A stretch of DNA of 64,000 nucleotides from Halotia wernerae (GCA_034931985.1 JAYGHB010000005.1:1-64000); one strand, 5' to 3'; shown: positions 53,095-62,539, numbered from the stretch's first letter. Numbers and translations: made by a program. The notes: generated from the sequence alone by a model not told the origin.

Positions 53095-53378
53095 GTATTT
53101 GGTATCAGGCTATTCCTAGATGTAGTACATAATTCTTTCTGTTGATGAATTAATCGCCGTTCACAAAGGTCTTGTAAGGTATATTTTTGTAAAACAGCAT
53201 TAGCCGCCTGACAAGCTTCTTGCCAAATTTCTTGAATTACCTGAGTTTCTATTGTTTTGGTATTGGTGTCACAAGCAGGCGCGATGTCTGGCGACAAGCC
53301 GCTTTGCGTCAACGCATCTAACCCTTCCATGCAACTCAAAGCCTCAAGCAGTGTAATTGTTCGGGGGGCTCGTGCCAA
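53091..53378 (-). pseudogene. C-terminal half of an Rrf2-family regulator
   Basis: The frame begins TTG at 53378 with ARAPRTITLLEALSCMEG, which is the linker after the winged helix in Rrf2 proteins (usually RxPxxITLLEI). It ends with the Rrf2 C-terminal helices (VIQEIWQEACQAANAVLQKY, TLQDLCERR). Four Cys are present, as in Fe-S Rrf2 regulators. The DNA-binding N-terminal ~80 residues are absent; an in-frame TAG lies ~18 nt upstream of the TTG. It is either a dead fragment or a C-terminal-only protein. Confidence 0.6.
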
Positions 53379-53396
53379 GAGCGATCGCCTATGCTA

Positions 53397-53846
53397 CTAA
53401 TGACGAGCTGTGATTCGTTCTTGCCAGTTGTTTTCCCGGAGTGGCGATCGCATCCATTGGAAGGCTACGACGTTTAATAATAAACCAATCAGGAACAAAA
53501 GCACCATTAAGGTAATTTGATACCAAATAACTTGTGGTAGAAGCAAATCTAAAATCAGATGTATTAAATTCATGACGCTATAAAACACTGTCAAGCCAAA
53601 ATGAATTACTTTATAGTGTCTGGAATCGGTGAAAGCTGTGGCAATTATTGCCAGCATTGGCAATACAAAAAAGCCCAACATCAACCACATAATTCCAGAA
53701 ATATCACTAATTGATGAGGCTTGTTGCGATTCAGTAACATTTAAACCGTGGAAAAGTGGCATTAAACCCAATTGGGTATGAAACAGGATTCCCAGTAGAA
53801 ATACTGTCCATAGAGAAATAATTTTTTCCCGATAATTAATTGTCAT
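53397..53846 (-). CDS. Four-span membrane protein, 149 aa, unknown
   Basis: Four hydrophobic spans (~10-28, ~45-70, ~77-100, ~107-132) with short loops and a basic C-terminus. No conserved catalytic motif seen. It lies directly upstream of the Rrf2 fragment (18-bp gap), possibly originally one operon. Confidence 0.6.
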   Translation of the reverse strand: MTINYREKIISLWTVFLLGILFHTQLGLMPLFHGLNVTESQQASSISDISGIMWLMLGFFVLPMLAIIATAFTDSRHYKVIHFGLTVFYSVMNLIHLILDLLLPQVIWYQITLMVLLFLIGLLLNVVAFQWMRSPLRENNWQERITARH

Positions 53847-53933
53847 ATTCTCTGGCTAGCTCCTTTTGCCATCGAATGATTGTGTGCGGTTCTTAATAGT
53901 GTTTAATTTCTCTTGACTTTCGGTTGCAGCATA

Positions 53934-54024
53934 TATAGCAGGGGACAGGGGAAAGGTTTGAAAGTCTGTTGGTGTCCGGGTTTTATGATTAGTTTATGTC
54001 CTAAACTAACTGGCTATCGCTATA
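53934..54024. repeat. Inverted-end repeat element, short copy (2 heptamers)
   Basis: Begins TATAGCAGGGGACAGGGGA and ends TTTATGTCCTAAACTAACTG...GCTATA. This is the same element as at 25222-25382 but with only two CAGGGGA units; the 70-bp difference equals ten heptamers. Confidence 0.75.
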
Positions 54025-54042
54025 ACTTAAATGCCGATTAGC

Positions 54043-54525
54043 TCATAGCTTATAACCAATTCGGCGGAGTAACTCTTGACGCGCCTGTACGTCCTTGGTT
54101 TCTTCTATTCCCTTGGGTGAAAATCCATCAATAACACCGAGAATACCCCGTCCTTGTTCTGTTTCAGTCACAATTACTTGTACTGGATTTGCTGTGGCGC
54201 AATAAATTGTGCAGACCTCAGCACACTGCTTGATGGCATTGAGAAAATTGATCGGATAGGCTTCTTTCAGGAGAATAATAAAACTATGACCTGCGGCTAT
54301 GATTTGAGCATTCTTAGTTGCTAATTCTTGCAAAAGGCGATCATTTCCAACAATCCTAATCAGACAAGACCCTGATGCTTCGCAGAAAGCAATCCCAAAT
54401 TTTACTTGTGAAGATGTCCCCACCATAATTTCATAGAGGTCTTCCACAGTTTTGATAAAGTGGGTTTGCCCTAAAATGAGGTTACAACCTTCAGGTATTT
54501 CGATGGTAACTGATTTGAGTTCCAT
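54043..54525 (-). CDS. Adenosine-specific kinase (DUF355)
   Basis: 160 residues matching the DUF355 adenosine-kinase family: MELKSVTIEIPEGCNLILGQ, SQVKFGIAFCEASGSCLIR, GHSFIILLKEAYPINFLNAI and VIVTETEQGRGILGVIDGF. It was described from archaeal structures as an adenosine-specific kinase; the bacterial role is uncertain. Cytosolic, single gene. Confidence 0.8.
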   Translation of the reverse strand: MELKSVTIEIPEGCNLILGQTHFIKTVEDLYEIMVGTSSQVKFGIAFCEASGSCLIRIVGNDRLLQELATKNAQIIAAGHSFIILLKEAYPINFLNAIKQCAEVCTIYCATANPVQVIVTETEQGRGILGVIDGFSPKGIEETKDVQARQELLRRIGYKL

Positions 54526-54576
54526 GTTGCTTTTGACCTCACAGTGTAGAAATCAAGATGTCTGCAAATATCAACT

Positions 54577-55020
54577 TCATTTTGCTACTACAGGTTCGCC
54601 CCCTAGGACTTTTGGTTCAACGATATCGGCAAACTGCTGAAAGTTATCAATAAACATTTGGGCAAGTTTACGGGCTTTTTGATCATAAGCAGTTGGATCA
54701 CTCCAAGTCAACAACCGTGGGTACTTCATCTAACTTACCACTCAAGATTGCTTTCAAAATAGCGCGGGTTTGTTTGATGGGGATACGTTCCCCAGCACCA
54801 TAAGACCCCCCTGTCCAACCAGTATTGACTAGCCAGACTTTTGCCTGATGCTGCTCAATTTTTTGCCCCAGTAGACAACGCCAGTGTTAAGGATGCCTTG
54901 CTGTTCTAGTCCGTAGTTACTATGAACAAAGTTAATTCCGTCCTTTGCCAACTCTGTCGGACTACCCCCAAGTAAAGACATGCGGTCAAGTAAAGTTTGC
55001 ACAAAAATATTTTGTGTCAT
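54577..55020 (-). pseudogene. pckA: PEP carboxykinase (ATP) pseudogene with two internal deletions
   Basis: N-terminal part from ATG 55020 (LLGGSPTELAKDGINFVHS ... LEQQGILNTGVVYWG) is fused directly to the C-terminal region (LLGQKIEQHQAKVWLVNTGW ... IPIKQTRAILKAILSGKL) in another frame. The join lies in CTACTGGGG, a short homology shared by both ends. A second deletion joins VPTVVD to WSDPTAYDQKARKLAQMF. All ATP/substrate-binding central parts are lost. Original product: ATP-dependent PEP carboxykinase, oxaloacetate to PEP. Confidence 0.8.
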
Positions 55021-55381
55021 TAATCTTATGTATTGAGTCAAGGATAACTGTTTTCACAGTAAAGAAAGAAGTTGAAGATTTTGTGAGGATAGCTAAAGCT
55101 AGATGACTTAAAACCGTTTGCTTTTGATATGTTATTTCTTCTCTGCTTCTTGGTCAAAAGTTAGCATTAAATAGATAGGTGGAGAGGGTAAAAATTTTCC
55201 TAACATGCATATGTCTTGTCATAGAAGGTCTATCTAAAGGCTGAAATAGCAGAGATTTTAGTTAATTATCAATGTTTTTATTCTTCACAGTTCCCTCAAA
55301 ATTTTTTGATAAGTTTAAGATAGAGTCAAAAGCTAATTGATTTTTCTTTTAATTCCTGGATCAGAAGCGAAGGAACGAGTT
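55021..55381. other. Gene-free promoter-side gap
   Basis: Between the divergent pckA remnant and the DUF4327 gene. A/T-rich, no repeats of note, no ORF. Probably once held the pckA promoter. Confidence 0.35.
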
Positions 55382-55603
55382 ATGGATACTGCTATTAAAT
55401 ATGACATTGAAGTTATCAAGGAAGAAGCACGTCAACTTGTTAAAAAGGGACTTGTTAACCGTCAGCAGCCAATTTATGTTCTCTGTAAGTACATTCGCGA
55501 TCGCGACTGGGCTTGTTTTGAGTTAGAGCTAGAAAAAAATGAATTTTTGCTTAGAGATCGGGTTATTGACCTATTAGGTTGTGAAAACTGGGAAGAAGAT
55601 TGA
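55382..55603 (+). CDS. DUF4327 family small protein
   Basis: 73 residues from ATG 55382 (MDTAIKYDIEVIKEEARQLV); the upstream frame adds no conserved residues. Blocks VNRQQPIYVLCKYI and FLLRDRVIDLLGCENWEED match DUF4327, a small cyanobacterial family of unknown function. Soluble, helical. Good start context (GAACGAGTT just before the ATG). Confidence 0.7.
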   Translation: MDTAIKYDIEVIKEEARQLVKKGLVNRQQPIYVLCKYIRDRDWACFELELEKNEFLLRDRVIDLLGCENWEED

Positions 55604-55615
55604 AACGCCAACTAG

Positions 55616-55825
55616 AAACGACTCCCAATCAACAACGTACCAGCGGAATTCTTACAACAAGTGCAAGACCAAGCCGCAGAGATTAGCAAAGCCGCAGAAC
55701 CACAAAAGGCTCTGGCCAACACTATAGAGAAGATTCGTCAGTTTCTTGACTTGAAAATCATCTTTGCTAGCAGTATAAAAGGAGTCCAGCGGTTATTAGA
55801 AGTTGACCGAATAAGGCAAAAGTAA
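55616..55825 (+). pseudogene. GAF-domain signalling-protein fragment
   Basis: The frame reads VPAEFLQQVQDQAAEISKAA ... LANTIEKIRQFLDLKIIF ... SIKGVQRLLEVDR, typical of the linker and first helices of a GAF domain in cyanobacterial histidine kinases or chemotaxis proteins. It stops at 55825; no start codon or remaining domains. A leftover of a lost sensor gene. Confidence 0.55.
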
Positions 55826-56482
55826 AAAGTTAAAAGGCAAAAGAAAGAAAAAGAAAATGATCACAAGCCCTCCGAAGTTCCCGCCGTAGGCGACTGGTGT
55901 TAGAGCTTGCGTACCCCTACGGGGAAGCGAGCTACGCGCAGCGTCTGGTAGAGAGCGTCACCCGAAGGGCGCAAGAAACAATACGTCCTTATTAAATCCC
56001 CTGTCTTGAAAAGTTTTGCGCTCCTGTTACCCGGACGCGCAAACTTTTCGCTCAATTTATTTATGGGGATTATCTTTTCACTTTTCACTTTTCACTTTTT
56101 AACGAGTAACTATTTATCGCTTTCGGTCTGATTGGAGTGGCGAATTTGTGGCTTAGTCATTAGCCCAAAATTACACTGCTGTGAAGGATATTGTACCTGC
56201 GATCGCTGTATCTAAATCTGCACCGATTTTATATAGAGTTAAATATTAAGAAGTAGGTAAGTGGACTTTTATTTGTCCTCAGTGTTGGACTGAATATTAG
56301 CAAAAACAACCCATTTTATGTTTACGGTGGGACTTAGAAAGCTAAAAAAACTAAAAACTAATATCAATAGATTTGATATTAAAGAGGCTACCTGATAAAT
56401 ATTGAAAATTATGATATTTTTTATGCCTTTTGTGTTCCGACAAAAAAACGATCGCCTGTGCCAAAAAGCAGAGATTTCAATA
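55826..56482. repeat. Gene-free gap with dispersed palindromic repeats
   Basis: 55875-55965 holds GTACCCCTACGGGGAAGCGAG and CTACGCGCAGCGTCTGGTAG, plus ACCCGAAGGGCG. A TTTTCACTTTTCAC tandem is at 56082-56100. The remainder is A/T-rich without ORFs. Confidence 0.5.
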
Positions 56483-57763
56483 CTATTGCTGTAAAACTGT
56501 CTTTGATACAATCCGAGTTTTCTTCAAATCTGCTTGTGAAAGTTCTTCTCCAGCTTGCAGACGAGTGGCTGAAGATTGCAAAACTGTGGCTGCACCTGTA
56601 TCTCCTATTTGTAAAGCGGTTTTAGCAGCTGTTTGTAACATTGTAGCTGCACCAGTGCGATCGCCTTGTTGTAATTTCGCTTCAGCTAACTGAGTTTGGC
56701 GGTACTTGGCCAATGCCCAAATAGATTGTTGCACCTGGGGATTAACGGCAGGTTGATATGCCCTTACCACATTTGCATATACTGGAACCATTGGAGAAAC
56801 TAGAGCCTGCTTATTGACTGCTGGGTCATCGTAGCGGATTTGCAAATGCCCAATTACCTGTTGTCCTTCTGGTAGCTGTCCTAGATAAACATTAGCTAAA
56901 ACCACCCGTTCCACATCTTGCATCAAATCTCCCAAACGCACTACAAAACCTCCATGTGCTTCTGATTGCACTGGTAACTCAATCGTGTCTGGGTAAACTT
57001 GAGCAATGGGTTTGAGTTCTGCTAATCGGACATTAGGCACTAAAGACAACAGCAAGTAGGCATTAGTTAATCCCACCGATTTAATACGCCAAAACAAACG
57101 GCTAAATTCATCCACTGCTTGTTCAGGATACTCAATATGAGCTAGAGTTCCACCACCAGCATCGGCAATTTTTTCTAAAAGATCCTGGTTCCATTCGCTA
57201 CCAAAGCCGAGAGTATTAATAGTCAGATTGATTTTAGCTGCCTTGTGGGCAAGTTCGAGACAGCGCTTGTCGTCGTCTTTACCTAGTTCCCACTTCCAAA
57301 TCCGCAAACTGCTTTCACCGTGACCATCTGTGAGTAAGAATGCTTGGGAAACAGCTCCTTTTGTCCCCTTCATCAATTCTGTAATTCCCTGTTGCAAACC
57401 TTCAGCAATTACCGTACCACCACTAGCTTTGAGTTGCTTTTTGATTTGAGATTTAATGCTTTCGGGGTCGTTAATGATTTGGTTGGGGATAATGACTTGT
57501 GCAGCACCCGCAAAGGCGACAACAGAGATGCGATCGCCTGGCTGCAATCTATCCAATAATTGTTCTACTGCCTGGATGACAGTTGATATTGGTTGTCCAT
57601 GCATGGAACCACTTTGATCAAGAATTAAGCATAAATTGAGTGGCAGATGTTGATCAAGTTCACCAGCAATCGCCGAAATTGTGATCGCTAATTGACGTTG
57701 ATTAGTCGATTGAGCCACATCAACATTAGGATCATTTAGTGTCGATAGCAATTTAACTTTCAT
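56483..57763 (-). CDS. VWA-domain protein (copy 2 of tandem pair)
   Basis: 426 residues. MIDAS motif DQSGSMHG (~49-56) with later Thr/Asp positions (LLTDGHGES) in a von Willebrand A domain (~40-235). A beta-rich C-terminal domain and a repeated helical tail (TQLAEAKLQQGDRTGAATML) follow. No signal peptide, so cytosolic. It overlaps the upstream paralogue by 4 bp (ATGA), so both are translated together. Function unknown; VWA proteins usually form metal-dependent complexes. Confidence 0.85.
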   Translation of the reverse strand: MKVKLLSTLNDPNVDVAQSTNQRQLAITISAIAGELDQHLPLNLCLILDQSGSMHGQPISTVIQAVEQLLDRLQPGDRISVVAFAGAAQVIIPNQIINDPESIKSQIKKQLKASGGTVIAEGLQQGITELMKGTKGAVSQAFLLTDGHGESSLRIWKWELGKDDDKRCLELAHKAAKINLTINTLGFGSEWNQDLLEKIADAGGGTLAHIEYPEQAVDEFSRLFWRIKSVGLTNAYLLLSLVPNVRLAELKPIAQVYPDTIELPVQSEAHGGFVVRLGDLMQDVERVVLANVYLGQLPEGQQVIGHLQIRYDDPAVNKQALVSPMVPVYANVVRAYQPAVNPQVQQSIWALAKYRQTQLAEAKLQQGDRTGAATMLQTAAKTALQIGDTGAATVLQSSATRLQAGEELSQADLKKTRIVSKTVLQQ

Positions 57764-59016
57764 TGAGAAGGGGTATCTCGCAACACGGTTTTTGAGACAA
57801 TTCTAGTTTTCTTGCGATCGCTTTCAGATAAATCTTCACCCGATTGCAGTTGGGTAGCAGAAGTTTGTAACACTGTCGCTGCACCAGTATCTCCCATTTG
57901 CAAAGCTGTTTTAGCAGCAGTTTGCAACATTGTGGCAGCACCAAAACGATCTCCCTGTTGCAATTTCGTCTCCGCTAACTGGGTTTGTCGATATTTGGCT
58001 AATGCTAGGATATGCTGCTGTACCTGGGGATTGATATCTGGCTGGTAATCCCTAACTACATTGGCGTACACAGGGATATTTGGCGTAAATAACCCACTTT
58101 GATTTTGAGTGGGGTCATCATAGCGGACTTGGACATTAGCGATCGCCTGTTTACCTGCGGGCAATTGTCCTAAATAAATATTAGCTAAAATCACTCGTTC
58201 TACGTCTTTCATCAAATCTCCCAGGCGGATAGCAAAGCGTCCATCAGCTTCTTGCTGCACTGGTAACTCAATTGTATCTGGGGCAACTTGAGCAATGGGT
58301 TTAAGTTCTGCTAACCGGATATTGGGCATCAAAGAGAGCAATAAATAACCATTATTCAACCCCACCGTTTGCATCCGGTTGAACAAACGACTAAATTCAT
58401 CCACAGCTCTTTCTGGTTTTTGAATATAAGACAAAACACCCAGACCGGCATCAGCTATTTGTTCTAAAACATCTTGGTTCCAATTGTCACCAAAACCTAA
58501 AGTGTTCAAAGTCAAATTATAGCCAGCAGCCAATTGAGCAAATTTCAAACACCGACTGTTATCACCATGCTCATTTTCTCCATCAGTTAACAAAAATGCA
58601 TGGGAAATTGTTTCTTTTTTTCCCTTAGCTAATTCCTCAATACCCAAGCGTAGACCTTCATCGATCGCAGTCCCACCATCGGCAGCCAGACGGTTAATTT
58701 GCTTTTTAATTTTCTCTGGTTCTTCGATAATTTGATTAGGGACTAAGACTTTAGCTCTGTGATCGAAAACTACAATACTCAAGCGATCGCCAGGTCTGAG
58801 TCTGTCAACTAATTGATTCGCCGCTTTTTTGACAGTTTCTAGCGGTCGTCCATTCATGGAACCACTGTGGTCGAGAATTAAGCATAAATTCAGTGGTACA
58901 TTCCGGTCAATATTTTCGGCGATCGCAGAAACCGAAATTGCCAACTGACGTTGACTACTCAGTTGATTTGCGTCCAAATTACCATCATTCAGGACAGGCT
59001 GCAAGTTAACTTTCAT
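57760..59016 (-). CDS. VWA-domain protein (copy 1 of tandem pair)
   Basis: 418 residues with MIDAS DHSGSMNG (~49-56), LLTDGENEHGD later, and the same C-terminal tail (TQLAETKLQQGDRFGAATML) as its neighbour. Long identical stretches between the two show recent tandem duplication. Promoter region 59017-59267 is A/T-rich. Function unknown. Confidence 0.85.
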   Translation of the reverse strand: MKVNLQPVLNDGNLDANQLSSQRQLAISVSAIAENIDRNVPLNLCLILDHSGSMNGRPLETVKKAANQLVDRLRPGDRLSIVVFDHRAKVLVPNQIIEEPEKIKKQINRLAADGGTAIDEGLRLGIEELAKGKKETISHAFLLTDGENEHGDNSRCLKFAQLAAGYNLTLNTLGFGDNWNQDVLEQIADAGLGVLSYIQKPERAVDEFSRLFNRMQTVGLNNGYLLLSLMPNIRLAELKPIAQVAPDTIELPVQQEADGRFAIRLGDLMKDVERVILANIYLGQLPAGKQAIANVQVRYDDPTQNQSGLFTPNIPVYANVVRDYQPDINPQVQQHILALAKYRQTQLAETKLQQGDRFGAATMLQTAAKTALQMGDTGAATVLQTSATQLQSGEDLSESDRKKTRIVSKTVLRDTPSQ

Positions 59017-59267
59017 AACCTAAACTTCCTAGTCAAGATACACATATTTCTAAATAACTTCAAACCGTAACATCAGCGCTACGGAAAACCTAGACAATAC
59101 AGAATCCATTAATATATTCAGATAATATATTCAGAATATCTTAGTAGCCACTTATTGGCAGATCCTCAGCCCCCTAGTAGATTAGAGAGAAATCCGCACT
59201 TGAAGAGAGCTAGCATCACGCTAGGATGTATTACAGTTAACGGCATAGTTTCAGGCGATGAGTTGCT

Positions 59268-59930
59268 ATGGACATTTCCCCCATCAAGGCTGTTCAAGCC
59301 CCATATTACGGTGATAACTTTTACCGGACACCGCCGCCAGATTTGCCTTCCTTATTGTTGAAGGAAAGAATTGTCTACCTTGGAATGCCACTGGTGCCTG
59401 CTGTCACGGAATTGATCGTGGCCGAACTACTGTATTTGCAGTCCGACGACCCCGAAAAACCGATTAAAATCTATATCAACTCAACTGGTACCTCCGGTTA
59501 TAGTGGCGATCCCATAGGCTTTGAAACCGAAGCTTTCGCCATATTCGACACCATGAAATACATCAAGCCTCCTATTCACACCATCTGTGTTGGTTCGGCA
59601 ATGGGTATGGCAGCGATGCTTCTTAGTGCTGGCACAAAAGGTTGTCGCGCCAGTTTGCCCCACTCCAACATTATCCTGCATCAGCCCAAAAGCTACGCTC
59701 AAGGTCAAGCAACGGATATTCAAATTCGGGCTAAGGAAGTTCTGGTAAATAAAACCGCGATGATTGATATCCTACATCGCACCACCGGACAGCCTCCAGA
59801 AAAAATTACCAAAGATATGGATCGGCTGTTATACATGACACCCTATGAAGCGAAGGAATACGGTTTGATTGACCGAGTTTTTGAAAAAGAAGAACTCGCC
59901 AACCCACCCCTACCTGCTAGTGTCCTTTAA
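59268..59930 (+). CDS. clpR: ClpR, inactive Clp protease subunit
   Basis: 220 residues, ClpP fold. In the usual GQAASMG position it reads GSAMGMAAM, so the nucleophile Ser is Gly113. The His is kept (H138 in LHQP). The Asp position is Leu187 (DMDRLLYM). Two of three catalytic residues are missing, the mark of cyanobacterial ClpR, which builds the ring of the essential ClpP3/R core. clpP3 follows 37 bp downstream. Confidence 0.93.
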   Translation: MDISPIKAVQAPYYGDNFYRTPPPDLPSLLLKERIVYLGMPLVPAVTELIVAELLYLQSDDPEKPIKIYINSTGTSGYSGDPIGFETEAFAIFDTMKYIKPPIHTICVGSAMGMAAMLLSAGTKGCRASLPHSNIILHQPKSYAQGQATDIQIRAKEVLVNKTAMIDILHRTTGQPPEKITKDMDRLLYMTPYEAKEYGLIDRVFEKEELANPPLPASVL

Positions 59931-59967
59931 TTAAGTCAATTGCTAATTATCAAACGGAGTAACGAAA

Positions 59968-60561
59968 ATGCCTATAGGCGTTCCTAAAGTTCCTTACCGG
60001 ATGCCCGGAGGGCAGTATACAGACTGGATTAGCATCTATGATCGCCTTTACCGGGAACGGATTATTTTCCTGGGTAAAGATATTGATGATGAGATTGCTA
60101 ACCAAATTATTGCTGTAATGCTGTATCTGGATTCAGACGATCCAGGTAAGGATATTTACTTATATATCAATTCCCCTGGCGGTATGGTTACGTCTGGCTT
60201 GGCAATTTTTGACACCATGCAACACATCAAATCAGATGTAGTGACGATTTGCGTTGGTTTAGCCGCCTCAATGGGGTCTTTCCTTTTGACAGCTGGCACT
60301 AAGGGCAAACGCATGGCATTGCCTCACTCACGGATTATGATTCACCAGCCTTCTGGCGGTACTCGTGGACAAGCAACTGATATCGAAATTGAAGCCAAAG
60401 AGATTCTCCGGATTCGTCACCAGCTCAATGAGATTTATGCTCAAAATACTGGTCAAGCTATAGCCAAGATTGAAAAAGACATGGATCGTGACTTTTTCAT
60501 GTCAGCTGCTGAGGCTAAGGAATACGGTTTAATTGACCGTGTAATTGAAGAGCGTCCGTAA
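59968..60561 (+). CDS. clpP3: ClpP3, catalytic Clp protease subunit
   Basis: 197 residues. Full triad: S101 in GLAASMGSF, H126 in IMIHQP, D175 in DMDRDFF. Pairs with ClpR in the mixed heptameric ring and degrades proteins with ClpC. Start MPIGVPKVPYRMPGG; the operon order clpR-clpP3 is conserved in cyanobacteria. Confidence 0.95.
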   Translation: MPIGVPKVPYRMPGGQYTDWISIYDRLYRERIIFLGKDIDDEIANQIIAVMLYLDSDDPGKDIYLYINSPGGMVTSGLAIFDTMQHIKSDVVTICVGLAASMGSFLLTAGTKGKRMALPHSRIMIHQPSGGTRGQATDIEIEAKEILRIRHQLNEIYAQNTGQAIAKIEKDMDRDFFMSAAEAKEYGLIDRVIEERP

Positions 60562-60752
60562 GATTAGGGGCTAGGGATTAGGGATTGAGAGGATTTGTAA
60601 CTACTCTCCCAGTCCTTAGTTTCCAGCCCCTAAGGTCTGTTTTCAGTGGTTCTACACTTCGACAAAGCTCAGTGAACATCAGCTCACCAGCCTTGCTCGG
60701 CTTCTTCAAGTAACTAGGGAATACCGCGCTAGATTCAGTTTAATGAGTTGGG

Positions 60753-61316
60753 ATGGGCAAGTTAACTAAACGAGTACAAATTGGACTTGGTGTAGGGATC
60801 ATCATTTTGGGATTGATGGGCTGCGATCGCTTGTTTAGTGTTTCTGGAGACGTGGTTGAGCGAGTTAGCGATGGCGATACTTTGGTAGTCAAAGATTCCC
60901 AAGGTAATAAATTCACAGTGCGCTTTGCTTGTATGGATGCGCCAGAAATAGCCCATTCTAAGAAGGAAAAAGCCAGTAAACGCGCTAGCGATCGCAATCA
61001 ATTTAATTGGGGTACAAAGGCGCAAATACGAGTACAGCAACTGGTACAACAAGGAGGCGATCGCGTCACGTTGAATATTACAGATAGCGATCGCTATGGG
61101 CGCAAAATCGCAGAAATCCGCTTAAAAAATGGTACTTTTGTGCAACAAGTGTTATTGCAAGAAGGGTTAGCAAAGGTATATCGTCCTTATTTGAATAAGT
61201 GTCCCAGTAAAGATTTAGTGCAACAAGCCGAAACTGAGGCGAAACAACAACGGCTAGGAATTTGGAGTGATGCTAAGTTTGTTAATCCTTGGGAATATCG
61301 GAGTTTAAATAAATAA
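60753..61316 (+). CDS. Thermonuclease (SNase) family lipoprotein
   Basis: 187 residues. Signal with lipobox LGLMGC (~19-24), then the SNase OB-fold: ERVSDGDTLVVKDSQG, FACMDAPEIAH (Asp in place of metal), SDRYGRKIAEIRL (Arg) and GLAKVYRPYLNKCP with TEAKQQRLGIWS. Calcium-dependent secreted or periplasmic nuclease; the lipobox suggests membrane tethering. Single gene. Confidence 0.88.
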   Translation: MGKLTKRVQIGLGVGIIILGLMGCDRLFSVSGDVVERVSDGDTLVVKDSQGNKFTVRFACMDAPEIAHSKKEKASKRASDRNQFNWGTKAQIRVQQLVQQGGDRVTLNITDSDRYGRKIAEIRLKNGTFVQQVLLQEGLAKVYRPYLNKCPSKDLVQQAETEAKQQRLGIWSDAKFVNPWEYRSLNK

Positions 61317-61369
61317 TAATTATGGTTGATTGTGATTATTTGACTACAAAAATGAAGCAGACCGGAAAA

Positions 61370-62068
61370 TTATTCTGATGCTGGTTCATCAACAAATTCC
61401 ACATCAAACACCTCAGCAAAACACTTGGCTACATGAGAACGTACCTCTTGACAGGTGATACCCGGAATCCATTCTGCTAAACTACCTACAGGTTTATCAG
61501 CAATGCCGCAGGGAACAATACGGCTAAAGCCTGTCAGATCGGGACAAACATTTAAAGCGAAACCGTGCATAGTAATCCAACGGCTGACTTTAATGCCAAT
61601 AGCGGCAACTTTACGCCCATCCAACCAAACACCAGTAAAAGCCGGAATGCGATCGCCTTGCAAGCCACAAACTGCCAACACCCGAATGATCACTTCTTCC
61701 AATTGCCGCAAGTACCAGTGCAAATCTTTACAATGACGTTGCAGATTTAAAATTGGATACCCTACCAGTTGTCCCGGACAATGGTAAGTAACTTCGCCGC
61801 CGCGTTCAATTTTACGTACCTCAAATTGACTTTTGTCAAGGTCAAATTTGAGAAATTTTGGATTGCTTCCTTGTCCTAAAGTGTAGACAGGCGGATGCTC
61901 TACCAAGATTAACACGTCATCGAGACTGGGATCATGAATGCGATCGCCAACAAGCGATCGCTGCCATTTATGAGCATCCAAGTAAGGCATTAATCCTTGA
62001 TTATATAACAAACAACGATTTTGGTTTGGTTCTTTACTACGGATCATGCCAAAAATTAACAGAGTCAT
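61370..62068 (-). CDS. lipB: Lipoyl(octanoyl) transferase
   Basis: 232 residues. RGGEVTYHCPGQLVGYPILN holds the substrate loop, Lys in GRKVAAIGIKVSRW and Cys in FSRIVPCGI form the catalytic pair. It moves octanoyl from ACP to lipoyl domains of dehydrogenases. The start ATG 62068 gives a slightly long N-terminus; a later Met (MIRSKEPNQNR) is possible. Confidence 0.93.
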   Translation of the reverse strand: MTLLIFGMIRSKEPNQNRCLLYNQGLMPYLDAHKWQRSLVGDRIHDPSLDDVLILVEHPPVYTLGQGSNPKFLKFDLDKSQFEVRKIERGGEVTYHCPGQLVGYPILNLQRHCKDLHWYLRQLEEVIIRVLAVCGLQGDRIPAFTGVWLDGRKVAAIGIKVSRWITMHGFALNVCPDLTGFSRIVPCGIADKPVGSLAEWIPGITCQEVRSHVAKCFAEVFDVEFVDEPASE

Positions 62069-62426
62069 TGACTAAAATATATTGCAACTCCTCAGATTAA
62101 AGTCAAATAATGTAAAGGATTCTAAAGGAACATCAAGGAAACCTGCATTGGAAAATACAAAGTGCTAGTTTGAATATATAACCTCAATGGTGTTGGGAGG
62201 AATTCTTTGCAATCAGCATCACGCCAAACACAATAAGAACTAATGCACTGGCTGAGGACTCTAATAACATTGTTTGCATCGTAGAACTGAATGAAATTTC
62301 CACAAAGACTTGTATTATCTACCAACAGCAAGCGAATCTTCTGGAATTATCCAAGGAGTAAACGCTGACAGTTCTGTAAAAGTTGCTTTAACATCAATGC
62401 CGCAAGCGAAAACCAAGCTAATAGGT
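62069..62426. other. Intergenic region with a possible 31-residue membrane peptide
   Basis: Within this stretch a minus-strand frame (62184-62279) encodes MQTMLLESSASALVLIVFGV plus 11 residues, one hydrophobic helix; no ribosome site and no family recognised, so it is only a candidate. No other gene supported. Confidence 0.3.
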
Positions 62427-62531
62427 ATATGTCGTAAGAGAAAGATTTGGGTCTTGGGAACCAGGACTCATGCCCTTGGAGGGAATGTCAGACCAATAGA
62501 ACTACGGAGTCCTGGAGACTATTCCCGATGA
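62427..62531 (+). pseudogene. TnpB C-terminal scar (IS200/IS605-type)
   Basis: RKRKIWVLGTRTHALGGNVR followed by PIELRSPGDYSR-stop. The ALGGNVRP block is typical of TnpB C-termini in cyanobacterial IS605-type elements. Nothing upstream of it belongs to the gene; the RuvC-like core is gone. It continues into the omega-RNA-type hairpin at 62540. Confidence 0.6.
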
Positions 62532-62539
62532 ATTGGGAA

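Noticed and set aside
56430..56693. Cys/Ala-rich plus-strand frames opposite the VWA tails
   Set aside because: Antisense to the repeated AATMLQTAAKTALQ tail; appears identically opposite both paralogues.
59155..59361. 68-codon frame overlapping the clpR start
   Set aside because: Out of frame with the clear ClpR N-terminus and lacking conserved features.
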